A stretch of DNA of 64,000 nt, from assembly GCA_007133065.1 (NCBI GenBank), contig SLNJ01000009.1, positions 1 through 64,000 on the forward strand, in the 5' to 3' direction. The notes beneath the pieces are model-generated. The model made no database searches. It was not told the origin of the DNA and worked only from the letters and a program-made list of their open reading frames with translations. The translations under genes and the position numbers were made by a program. The DNA is from Opitutales bacterium. GTDB taxonomy: Bacteria; Verrucomicrobiota; Verrucomicrobiia; Opitutales; Oceanipulchritudinaceae. Shown piece by piece: positions 1-6,745 of the stretch; position 1 is the first letter of the stretch; each line of letters opens with the position of its first letter.

Positions 1-37
1 GCAAAAATGAAAGAACTGGGTTATCCAGTGGCAAAGT

Positions 38-80
38 GGTTAATCCCGCTTCGCGGGACTCTACCACTGAGCTACCGGGC
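38..80 (-). pseudogene. tRNA-like 5' half (acceptor strand and D-arm only)
   Basis: Read on the minus strand from position 80, the sequence starts like a tRNA: a seven-base acceptor strand GCCCGGT, then AG, and a D-arm of the form GCTC-AGTGGTA-GAGT. After this the tRNA model fails. No five-pair anticodon stem follows in register, a GC hairpin sits there instead, no TTCRA-type T-loop is seen, and no ACCGGGC strand that would close the acceptor stem is present down to position 1. It is therefore a truncated tRNA relic, or a split gene whose 3' part lies beyond the window edge. The D-arm match is convincing; the interpretation is not. Confidence 0.35.
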
Positions 81-215
81 AAAAGTCGAAAGGATCGAAA
101 AGTCTTCGGATAAGACCATAATCTGTCGGTGTGTCAACACCTCGGGCAAGATTTGCTGAAAAATGGGATTGGATTGCACCCTTACAGGGATTTTAAGTAT
201 TGATCACGCGGAGAG

Positions 216-229
216 GCGAGGATCCTCGC
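216..229. other. 14-bp perfect palindrome
   Basis: GCGAGGATCCTCGC is a perfect palindrome lying 30 bases beyond the 3' end of the tRNA-Arg gene. As RNA it could form only a short stem without a useful loop, and no T-run follows on either strand. Its role is unknown; it might be a protein-binding site or chance in GC-rich DNA. Confidence 0.3.
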
Positions 230-258
230 AACACTGAGGCGCGTGACAGGAATATGGC

Positions 259-329
259 GCTCCCGCAGGGATTCGAACCCCGATTTCAGCCTCCGGAGGG
301 CCGCGTGCTATCCATTACACTACGGGAGC
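259..329 (-). tRNA. tRNA-Arg (anticodon CCG)
   Basis: The 71-nt minus-strand sequence folds as a complete cloverleaf. The acceptor stem is GCTCCCG with CGGGAGC, the D-arm contains TGTAATGGATAGCAC, and the anticodon stem is CGGCC/GGCTG around the loop CTCCGGA. The T-arm GGGGTTCGAATCCCT carries the conserved TTCGAAT loop. Anticodon CCG reads the arginine codon CGG, a useful codon in this GC-rich genome. No CCA end is encoded, so it must be added after transcription. Confidence 0.95.
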
Positions 330-473
330 GTTGTCTTGTGCGAAGCGTGAAGATTGATCGGTATCGGGCCAAGGGGTCAACTTCAAAGCGCATGACCGCG
401 CCGGATGTTTCCTGATTTCTTCAGCGAATCGCGTGAGGATCGCAACGGGGGATGCATTCCCCATGAATGTCGC

Positions 474-479
474 TTGACA
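474..479 (+). promoter_or_regulatory. possible -35 element of the metal-uptake operon
   Basis: TTGACA is a perfect sigma-70 -35 hexamer 68 bases before the porin ATG. No good -10 hexamer occurs at 16-18 bases; the best candidate is a weak TAGATC-like stretch near 498. The element is plausible because it sits just upstream of the 19-bp dyad at 511-529, which would then overlap the start of transcription. Only the -35 match is seen directly. Confidence 0.35.
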
Positions 480-510
480 GGCACCGACTCGTCATCATAG
501 ATCAAGCCGA

Positions 511-529
511 TGAATAATTCGAATATTCA
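511..529. promoter_or_regulatory. 19-bp dyad, candidate metalloregulator operator
   Basis: TGAATA and TATTCA form perfect inverted arms separated by seven bases, in an AT-rich island within GC-rich surroundings, 17 bases before the porin start codon. A dyad of about 19 bp is the usual size of Fur- and DtxR/MntR-type operators, and the downstream genes encode a divalent-metal importer. The sequence does not match one textbook consensus (Fur, Zur, MntR), so which regulator binds, if any, is inference. Confidence 0.45.
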
Positions 530-546
530 AAATAGATAATTGGAGT

Positions 547-1797
547 ATGAGAAACACGCTGATTTCTTTGATTGGTTTGTCGATTCTGCTGTGGGGCGGC
601 TGGGTGCTCGTGCGGGTCGAGCTGCAATCCGCCGGTACGGGGGAGGCGTATGCAGGCGGTTTACGGGAGCGGGGATTCCTGCTTGGGGATCCGGGCGGAG
701 TCCGCTCGAAGGTCTCCGGGAAGGGGGTCCGGGTTGAGGGTCAAGTGACCGCAGACTATTCCCGGGTATTCGACGGAGGGGCGGATCCCGGAGGGTCCGT
801 CTTCCGAACTCTTTTTGAGGCGGGCCTGTCGCTCGAGACTGAGCCTTTGGTTGGTTTGAGGGGCGGCATGTTGTTGATCCGCTTCGTCAATCAGAACGGC
901 CGGGATGGATCGGAATCGGTCGGCGATTTCCAGGTGTATTCGAACATCGACGAAGCGAATTTCACCGCGATCTACGAGTGGTTCTATGAGCAGGAGTTGT
1001 TGGATGGCCGGCTGCGGATCAAGGTTGGAAAAGTGGACGCCAACGAAGAATTTGCCTACGTGGAGCATGGCGGCGAGTTCATTCACTCGTCGCCTGGATT
1101 CTCTCCGACGATCCAGAGTTTCCCGAGTTACCCCGATCCGGCGACGAGCGTGAATGTATTCGTTGTTCCGAGCGACACGATGTACGCTGCGTTTGGATTG
1201 TATGACGGGGCGTTGCAGGAGGGAATTGCAACCGGACGGCGCGGTCCGAGCACGTTCTTTGGGGAGCCGGACGACCTCTTCCTGATCGCTGAAGCCGGGA
1301 TGACGTACGGAGAGGATTGGCGTCCGGGTCGCGTCGGAGCGGGCGTCTGGCGGCACACCGGTACATTCGAGCGTTTTGACGGCGGACGGGAAGGGAGTGC
1401 ATCGGGCTATTATATCGTCTTCGATCAGGTGCTTTACCGGCACAATCCGAGCGACCCGGACGACGCGCGGGAGGTGGGGATGTTTGCTCAGTATGGCTGG
1501 GCCGACCCGCGGGTGAGCGAAGTCGAGCACCATGTTGGAATGGGAGCTCAGTGGACCGGTCCGTTTCCCCGGCGTGACGCTGACGTTGCGGGGGTGATGG
1601 CGAGTTACGTGCACTTTTCCGATAAACCGGGATCGGCCTTCATTGAAGCGGGAGAACTCGCGATTGAGGTCTTCTACAAGGCACAGATCACGCCGTGGTT
1701 TGGGTTCAAACCCGACCTGCAGTTTATTGCGAATCCCGGGGGGCAAGAACTTCCCGATGCGTGGGTGGGAACCCTCCGGGCTGAACTGGCGTTTTGA
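547..1797 (+). CDS. OprB-like carbohydrate-selective-type porin
   Basis: This 416-residue outer-membrane protein starts with a hydrophobic signal segment (about residues 5-24, likely cleaved near 36) and ends in Phe in the motif AELAF, as outer-membrane beta-barrels do. The mature start (LRERG, GVRVEGQ, DGGADPGG) and the segment DGRLRIKVGKVDANEEFA follow the OprB family, whose members are 16-stranded passive channels best known for sugars. Here the gene leads an operon with a divalent-metal ABC importer 103 bases downstream, so metal or metal-chelate passage is a reasonable inference. GGAG lies only one base before the ATG, closer than ideal, so the true start could differ slightly. Family assignment is firm; substrate is not. 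Confidence 0.85.
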   Translation: MRNTLISLIGLSILLWGGWVLVRVELQSAGTGEAYAGGLRERGFLLGDPGGVRSKVSGKGVRVEGQVTADYSRVFDGGADPGGSVFRTLFEAGLSLETEPLVGLRGGMLLIRFVNQNGRDGSESVGDFQVYSNIDEANFTAIYEWFYEQELLDGRLRIKVGKVDANEEFAYVEHGGEFIHSSPGFSPTIQSFPSYPDPATSVNVFVVPSDTMYAAFGLYDGALQEGIATGRRGPSTFFGEPDDLFLIAEAGMTYGEDWRPGRVGAGVWRHTGTFERFDGGREGSASGYYIVFDQVLYRHNPSDPDDAREVGMFAQYGWADPRVSEVEHHVGMGAQWTGPFPRRDADVAGVMASYVHFSDKPGSAFIEAGELAIEVFYKAQITPWFGFKPDLQFIANPGGQELPDAWVGTLRAELAF

Positions 1798-1872
1798 AAC
1801 GCCTCGGGGGGAGTTTGAACGGCGCGGGGCAACTCTCGATTTGACAGAATGGTCGCCGAATGCTAATCACAA

Positions 1873-1888
1873 ACCAAAGCTCAAGCTT
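1873..1888. repeat. short inverted repeat before the metal-binding lipoprotein gene
   Basis: CAAAGCT and AGCTTTG are perfect 7-base inverted arms with a two-base centre, 12 bases before the ATG of the TroA-like gene. It is followed by an A-rich stretch, not a T-run, so it is not a standard terminator on the plus strand. It may influence expression between porin and transporter, or be a second binding site; this is inference. Confidence 0.35.
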
Positions 1889-1900
1889 TGAATAGAAAAA

Positions 1901-2947
1901 ATGAAAATAAGTTACTTTCAAAACAAAGAATCCGGAAGATCCGGATTGGGCATGACCCTGATGCTGCTGGGGGTGGCTGCCTTGATGGTCGCCTGTAGCG
2001 GCGATTCGGGTTCGGGTGCGGGGGAATCCGCGTCCGGCGCTGCTTCGGAGGCGCGGGACTACCCCTATCATGCCGTCGCTACGACCGGCATGGTGGGGGA
2101 CATCGTTCGGAACGTAGTCGGTGACAAGGCCGAGGTTTCGGTCATTATGGGTGCCGGTGTGGACCCGCACCTGTACGCGGCAAGCCGCGACGACGTCGCC
2201 CTGATGATGCGGGCCGACATCATCTTTTATTCCGGCCTGCTTCTGGAGGGCAAGATGACGGATGCTCTGGTGCGCGTTGCCGGGCGCAAACCGGTTCTGG
2301 CGGTGACCGAAGCCATTGATGAGCAATTCCTGCTCGAGCCTGAGGAATACGCCGGGCTGTATGATCCACACGTATGGATGGATCCTCGCTCGTGGAGCCG
2401 GTGCGTGGATGCGGTCGTCAATCGGCTGTCGGAGTTCGATCCCTCGAACGCCGGGCTGTACGAACGGAACGCCGCGCAATACAAACAGCGACTCGACGCG
2501 TTGCACACGTACGGCGAGAAGGTTTTGGGGAGCATCCCGGAGGATAGCCGGGTTATGATCACCTCCCATGATGCGTTCAACTACTTCGGGCGCGCGTTCG
2601 ACTTGGAGGTGCACGGGGTTCAGGGTCTATCGACCGATTCCGAGGCTGGATTGGCCCGGGTGAACGAGCTCGTGGACATGCTCGTCGACAAGCGTATCAA
2701 GGCGGTGTTCGGCGAGACCAGCGTGCCGCAGAAGAGCATCGAGTCGCTGGTCAACGGCGCTCGGTCGCGCGGACACGAAGTCCGTATCGGGGGAGAGCTG
2801 TTTTCCGACGCTATGGGTTCGAAAGGCACCTACGAAGGTACTTATATCGGCATGATCGACCACAATATCACGACCGTAGCCCGGGCTCTTGGCGGTGAAG
2901 CCCCCGCGCGCGGGATGCAGGGCAAGCTGAGCCGGCCCCATGAGTAA
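1901..2947 (+). CDS. TroA/ZnuA-type metal-binding lipoprotein of ABC importer
   Basis: The 348-residue protein captures divalent metal in the periplasm for the ABC importer encoded next. A hydrophobic N-terminus ends in LMVAC, giving a lipid-attached Cys32, followed by a Ser/Gly-rich linker. The four ligand positions of the cluster A-I (ZnuA/TroA/PsaA) family are present: His90 in DPHLY, His157 in DPHVW, His223 in TSHDAF and Asp303 in LFSDAM. Their spacing is almost that of TroA, and the His-His-His-Asp set is the TroA set rather than the Mn-specific set with Glu in third position. Zn and Mn are both possible. There is no long His-rich loop of the ZnuA kind. It overlaps the ATPase gene by 8 bases. 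Confidence 0.92.
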   Translation: MKISYFQNKESGRSGLGMTLMLLGVAALMVACSGDSGSGAGESASGAASEARDYPYHAVATTGMVGDIVRNVVGDKAEVSVIMGAGVDPHLYAASRDDVALMMRADIIFYSGLLLEGKMTDALVRVAGRKPVLAVTEAIDEQFLLEPEEYAGLYDPHVWMDPRSWSRCVDAVVNRLSEFDPSNAGLYERNAAQYKQRLDALHTYGEKVLGSIPEDSRVMITSHDAFNYFGRAFDLEVHGVQGLSTDSEAGLARVNELVDMLVDKRIKAVFGETSVPQKSIESLVNGARSRGHEVRIGGELFSDAMGSKGTYEGTYIGMIDHNITTVARALGGEAPARGMQGKLSRPHE

Positions 2948-3788
2948 CCCAACCGCATTGCAGAACGGACCGCGTCAGAGCGCCGTCTCGCCTGCGCATC
3001 ATCCGGCGGGCAAGGAGCACTCGCCGGACGCCCCCCTGTCGATCCACGACATGACCGTCGCTTATCATCGCAAACCGGTTCTCTGGGACGTTGACCTTGA
3101 CCTTCCCGAGAGGAGTCTGATCGGTGTCATCGGACCGAACGGCGCGGGTAAGAGCACGTTGATCAAGGCCGCCATGGACCTTGTGCCGAAAGCCTCGGGC
3201 CGGGTGCGTGTGTACGGTCTGCCGTATCGCAAGAACCGAAAACGCGTTGCGTATGTACCACAACGGGAGAGCGTTGACTGGGACTTTCCGGTCACCGCGC
3301 TGGACGTCGTGGCTATGGGGCGGTACCGGCGGATCGGATGGTGCGTTCCGGTGACGAAGAAGCATCGCGAAGCGGCCCGGGAAGCGCTCGATCGTGTCGG
3401 GATCGCCGATCTGGCCGATCGACAGATCAGCCAGCTTTCCGGAGGGCAGCAGCAGCGTACGTTCCTTGCCCGCGCACTCGTGCAGGACGCCGATCTGTAT
3501 TTGATGGACGAACCGTTCGCCGCGGTCGACGCCGCGACCGAGAAAGCGATTGTCAAAATCCTCAAGGATCTGAAGGCGGATGGCAAGACGGCTCTGGTCA
3601 TCCATCATGACCTCCAGAGCGTTGAGGACTACTTCGACTATGTGGTTCTGATGAACATGCGGATCATTGCGCACGGTCCGACCAGTGCGGTGTTCACGGA
3701 GGACAACCTCCGGAAGACCTACGGCGGCAAACTCACGCTGCTCGCCGATGCCGCCGAAGCCATGAGGCGGGTGCAGGCGCGATCATGA
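2940..3788 (+). CDS. metal ABC transporter ATP-binding protein (TroB/ZnuC type)
   Basis: This 282-residue cytosolic ATPase powers the importer. The Walker A motif GPNGAGKST is at 65-73, the signature LSGGQ at 166-170, Walker B LYLMDE at 186-191, and the switch His pair at 222-223. The stretch YVPQRESVDWDFPVTALDVV is typical of ATPases of Mn/Zn/Fe(II) uptake systems. An N-terminal extension of about 30 residues (Pro/His/Ala-rich) precedes the domain and is unusual; a later start is not obvious. The ATG lies inside the end of the binding-protein gene and the stop overlaps the first permease by four bases, so the three are translationally coupled. Confidence 0.93.
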   Translation: MSNPTALQNGPRQSAVSPAHHPAGKEHSPDAPLSIHDMTVAYHRKPVLWDVDLDLPERSLIGVIGPNGAGKSTLIKAAMDLVPKASGRVRVYGLPYRKNRKRVAYVPQRESVDWDFPVTALDVVAMGRYRRIGWCVPVTKKHREAAREALDRVGIADLADRQISQLSGGQQQRTFLARALVQDADLYLMDEPFAAVDAATEKAIVKILKDLKADGKTALVIHHDLQSVEDYFDYVVLMNMRIIAHGPTSAVFTEDNLRKTYGGKLTLLADAAEAMRRVQARS

Positions 3789-5239
3789 CGGGTGCGCGAT
3801 TCAGCGCCGTTGCGATTGCGGCGGTTGTTCTGCTGGTCCTCGGGGCGCTTTGGACGAGTGGTTCTCTCCACGCACACGGGCCCGAGATCCGGCCCGAGAG
3901 TGCGGACGGGACGCTTTCCGGAAGCGCGGCCGAGTGGCCCTCGCGTGAGCAATGGGTGCGGGCGCTTAGCCTGCGCGACCACAACACGCGCGTCGTGGTT
4001 CTCGGAGTGACGATGCTCGGTCTGGCCTCCGGCGTGATCGGCAGTTTTACGTTGCTTCGCAAGCGCGCGCTCATGGGCGACGCGCTCAGTCACGCCACGC
4101 TTCCCGGCATCGGCCTGGCATTTCTCGTCGCGACCGCAACCGGAATAACGACAAAATCGCTCCTCCTCCTGCTTGTCGGCGCTGCGGCGACTGGTGTCGT
4201 GGGGGTGGCGGTGCTCCTGTTCCTGCGCCGGTACACCCGTCTGAAGGAGGATGCGTGCCTGGGAGTCGTGCTCAGCGTCTTCTTCGGCGCTGGGATCGCC
4301 GTGCTCGGGGTGATCCAGCAGCTTGGTACCGGGTCGGCCGCCGGCCTGGAAACATTTATCTATGGAAAAGCCGCATCGATGGTACCCGGTGATGTGGTAC
4401 TCATCGGAATTGGCGGGATCCTGGTGATCCTGGTCTGCGGGCTTCTCTTTAAGGAGTTTATGCTGCTCTGCTTCGACCCCGCCTATTCCGCGGTACAGGG
4501 ATGGCCCGTGCTCGGGCTGGACATCGTCATGATGGCTCTGGTGGTGGTTGTTACGGTGATCGGCCTGCAGGCGGTCGGACTCGTGCTGATCATCGCGATG
4601 TTGATCATCCCCGCCGCAGCGGCACGGTTCTGGTTCGACCGCATGCTCCCTATGACGCTCCTTGCCGGAGGGTTGGGGGCCGCCAGCGCGATGGTTGGAG
4701 CCGGGATCAGCGCGGTTTTCGCGAAGCTTCCGTCGGGAGCGATTATTGTTATCGTCACTGCCGTGGTTTTCGCATTCAGCATGTTTTTCGGGCCGGCCCG
4801 GGGGTTGCTCCCCCGCTACGTGCGGCGGCGGATTCTGCAGCGAAGAATCGGCCGCCAGCATCTTCTCCGTGCTGCCTACGAATTGCTGGAATCAAAGGGC
4901 GGCCTCGAGGAGCATACGCCCCGTTGGATCGCATTCGATGAGCTTCTGACCAAGCGCTCCTGGAGCCTGCGTCGTGTGCGCAAGCTGGCCAGAGGCGCGC
5001 AGCGGGCCGGACAGGTCGAGCTGAACGACGGAGGCATTGCGCTCACCGACCTGGGCCGAGCCGATGCCGCCAGAATCGTTCGCAATCACAGGATGTGGGA
5101 GATGTACCTGATAACCTACGCCGACATCGCCCCGAGCCACGTCGACCGTGATGCGGACATGATCGAGCACGTGCTCGACGCGGATATGATTGCAGAGCTT
5201 GAAGGCCTGCTCAGCCGCCCCGTTGCCTCGTGCCGTTGA
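3785..5239 (+). CDS. metal ABC permease with C-terminal DtxR/MntR-like domain
   Basis: Residues 1 to about 340 form an ABC-3 family permease: an extra N-terminal membrane segment with a periplasmic stretch, then seven to eight helices with the family segment ALMGDALSHATLPG and the ATPase-contact region FKEFMLLCFDPAYS. From about 350 to 484 the protein continues as a soluble domain resembling a whole DtxR/MntR repressor: a winged-helix part (YELLESKGG, WSLRRVRKLARGAQRAG, LTDLG), then the metal-binding and dimerisation part with RNHRMWEMYL and MIEHVLD. His in RNHR and the Glu-His of IEH match the MntR ligands His77 and Glu102/His103. Known permeases of about 280 residues lack this part. Metal sensing by the transporter itself is inference. 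Confidence 0.9.
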   Translation: MTGARFSAVAIAAVVLLVLGALWTSGSLHAHGPEIRPESADGTLSGSAAEWPSREQWVRALSLRDHNTRVVVLGVTMLGLASGVIGSFTLLRKRALMGDALSHATLPGIGLAFLVATATGITTKSLLLLLVGAAATGVVGVAVLLFLRRYTRLKEDACLGVVLSVFFGAGIAVLGVIQQLGTGSAAGLETFIYGKAASMVPGDVVLIGIGGILVILVCGLLFKEFMLLCFDPAYSAVQGWPVLGLDIVMMALVVVVTVIGLQAVGLVLIIAMLIIPAAAARFWFDRMLPMTLLAGGLGAASAMVGAGISAVFAKLPSGAIIVIVTAVVFAFSMFFGPARGLLPRYVRRRILQRRIGRQHLLRAAYELLESKGGLEEHTPRWIAFDELLTKRSWSLRRVRKLARGAQRAGQVELNDGGIALTDLGRADAARIVRNHRMWEMYLITYADIAPSHVDRDADMIEHVLDADMIAELEGLLSRPVASCR

Positions 5240-5241
5240 CG

Positions 5242-6582
5242 ATGATCGAATCACTACAGAGCTGGGACTGGTATCTGGATGGCTGGATCGTCGGGGTCGG
5301 CATCCTGTGTGCAACGGCTTGTGCGCTGCTGGGCAACTTCCTGGTTCTCCGGAAGATGAGTATGATGGGCGACGCGATCAGCCACGCCGTGCTGCCCGGG
5401 TTGGCTGTGGCGTTTCTGCTGACCGAGAGCCGAACGAGTGTCCCGATGTTCCTTGGCGCGGCAATCGTAGGGGTGTTGACGGCGCTGTTCACCGAGTGGA
5501 TTCGCGGGTTCGGAAAAGTGGACGAGGGGGCGTCGATGGGCGTGGTCTTCACGACACTGTTCGCGATCGGCCTGGTGTTGATTGTTCGGGCGGCCGATTA
5601 TGTCGATCTCGATCCCGGGTGCGTGCTCTACGGGGCGATGGAGTTCACGCCGCTGGACACCGTGGAGGTTGCCGGCTTCGTTGTGCCCCGGGTTGCGGTG
5701 ACGCTCGGGGTCGTGCTCCTGGTGAACATCGCATTTGTGGCGATCTTCTACAAGGAGCTGAAAATCAGTTCGTTCGACCCGGAGCTCGCGACGACGATGG
5801 GAATCAACGCCGGGCTGATGCACTACCTGCTCATGACCCTGGTGGCGGTGACAGCCGTTGCATCATTTGAAGCGGTGGGGAACATCCTCGTTGTTGCCGT
5901 TCTGATCGTACCGCCGGCCGCCGCGTATATGCTTACCGATCGGCTCTCGATCATGATCGCGTTGAGTCTGGTAATCGCAGCAGTGTCCGCGCTGCTGGGC
6001 CATGTGAGCGCCATCGCGGGTCCGGCGCTGTTCGGTTACGGCAGCGTAGGTACCGCCGGGATGATTGCCGTCGCGGCCGGCTTCCTGTTTGTTCTGGCGG
6101 TGCTCCTGGGACCGCGGCACGGCGTCATCAGCAAGCTTGTTCACCATGTCTCTTTGTCGATGCGGATCGCCGCGGAAGATGTGCTCGCGATGCTCTATCG
6201 CATCGAGGAACTCGCCGTCGGGGAACAGCGATCTGTCGTCCCCGCACATCTCGATGCGGCGATGCAACTGGCAACACCGCGCCGCCGATTGCTTGTCGGC
6301 CACCTCGTCCACCGCGGGCTTGTCGACCGGGAGGGAGGCCGGCTGATACTGACCGATCGAGGCAGGGATCGCGCTCGCAATCTGGTTCGTTCACACCGGT
6401 TGTGGGAGACGTATCTGTTGCGCTACACCAGGCTTCGGCCGGACCACGTTCACTTTTCCGCCGAGCGGTTGGAGCATTCCACGGACCACGAACTCCAGGC
6501 CGCTCTCAACGCGCACACGGACTCGCCTCATATCGACCCGCACGGCCGTCCGATACCGCCCCGGATCTCTGAGAGGGATTGA
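5242..6582 (+). CDS. second metal ABC permease with C-terminal DtxR/MntR-like domain
   Basis: This is the partner permease (446 residues from the ATG two bases after the preceding stop; a GTG at 5230 is an alternative start). Residues 1 to about 300 hold the ABC-3 helices with MSMMGDAISHAVLPG and FYKELKISSFDPELA. Residues from about 305 to the end again look like DtxR/MntR: a winged-helix stretch (EDVLAMLYRIEE, RRRLLVGHLVHRGLV, LTDRG), then RSHRLWETYLLRY, AERLEHSTD, and the closing DPHGRPIP typical of that family. It keeps an Asp at the position of MntR Asp8, which the first permease lacks, so the two soluble domains are not equivalent. The pair probably forms a heterodimeric channel with two sensor-like domains on the cytosolic face. 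Confidence 0.9.
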   Translation: MIESLQSWDWYLDGWIVGVGILCATACALLGNFLVLRKMSMMGDAISHAVLPGLAVAFLLTESRTSVPMFLGAAIVGVLTALFTEWIRGFGKVDEGASMGVVFTTLFAIGLVLIVRAADYVDLDPGCVLYGAMEFTPLDTVEVAGFVVPRVAVTLGVVLLVNIAFVAIFYKELKISSFDPELATTMGINAGLMHYLLMTLVAVTAVASFEAVGNILVVAVLIVPPAAAYMLTDRLSIMIALSLVIAAVSALLGHVSAIAGPALFGYGSVGTAGMIAVAAGFLFVLAVLLGPRHGVISKLVHHVSLSMRIAAEDVLAMLYRIEELAVGEQRSVVPAHLDAAMQLATPRRRLLVGHLVHRGLVDREGGRLILTDRGRDRARNLVRSHRLWETYLLRYTRLRPDHVHFSAERLEHSTDHELQAALNAHTDSPHIDPHGRPIPPRISERD

Positions 6583-6637
6583 GGGGGAGCCATTCCTTAA
6601 AGAATTCAGAGCACTCCAATCCAGTTGACAGATCGGT

Positions 6638-6656
6638 CGAGTGATTGGTTCACTCG
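6638..6656. promoter_or_regulatory. inverted repeat upstream of secreted-protein gene
   Basis: CGAGTGA and TCACTCG are perfect 7-base arms with a five-base centre TTGGT. They lie 90 bases before the chosen start of the next gene and eight bases after a TTGACA hexamer (6625-6630), where a -10 element would be expected but is absent. It could be an operator or an RNA hairpin between the metal operon and the next gene. There is no T-run, so it is not a terminator. Confidence 0.4.
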
Positions 6657-6745
6657 CTCTCTTCACTGAATCGGCGGTTTTCCGGACTGTTCCGGCAACG
6701 GCCGTTTCTACTCCGGGCGATCAGCCTTCATTCAACAAGAAAACA

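Noticed and set aside
1-80. Complete tRNA gene
   Set aside because: No anticodon stem in register, no T-loop and no 3' acceptor strand were found.
7-159. 50-codon open frame from an ATG near the left edge
   Set aside because: It runs through the tRNA-like sequence and encodes only the usual artefact of reading a tRNA in frame.
661-1746. 361-codon open frame on the minus strand
   Set aside because: It lies wholly inside the porin gene and its product is rich in Arg, His and Pro with no domain, typical of antisense frames in GC-rich genes.
3719-4861. 380-codon open frame on the minus strand
   Set aside because: Antisense to the first permease; its His/Asp/Gln-rich composition mirrors codons for hydrophobic residues and shows no fold.
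6625-6630. TTGACA as promoter of the secreted-protein gene
   Set aside because: No -10-like hexamer lies at 15-19 bases; the inverted repeat occupies that place.
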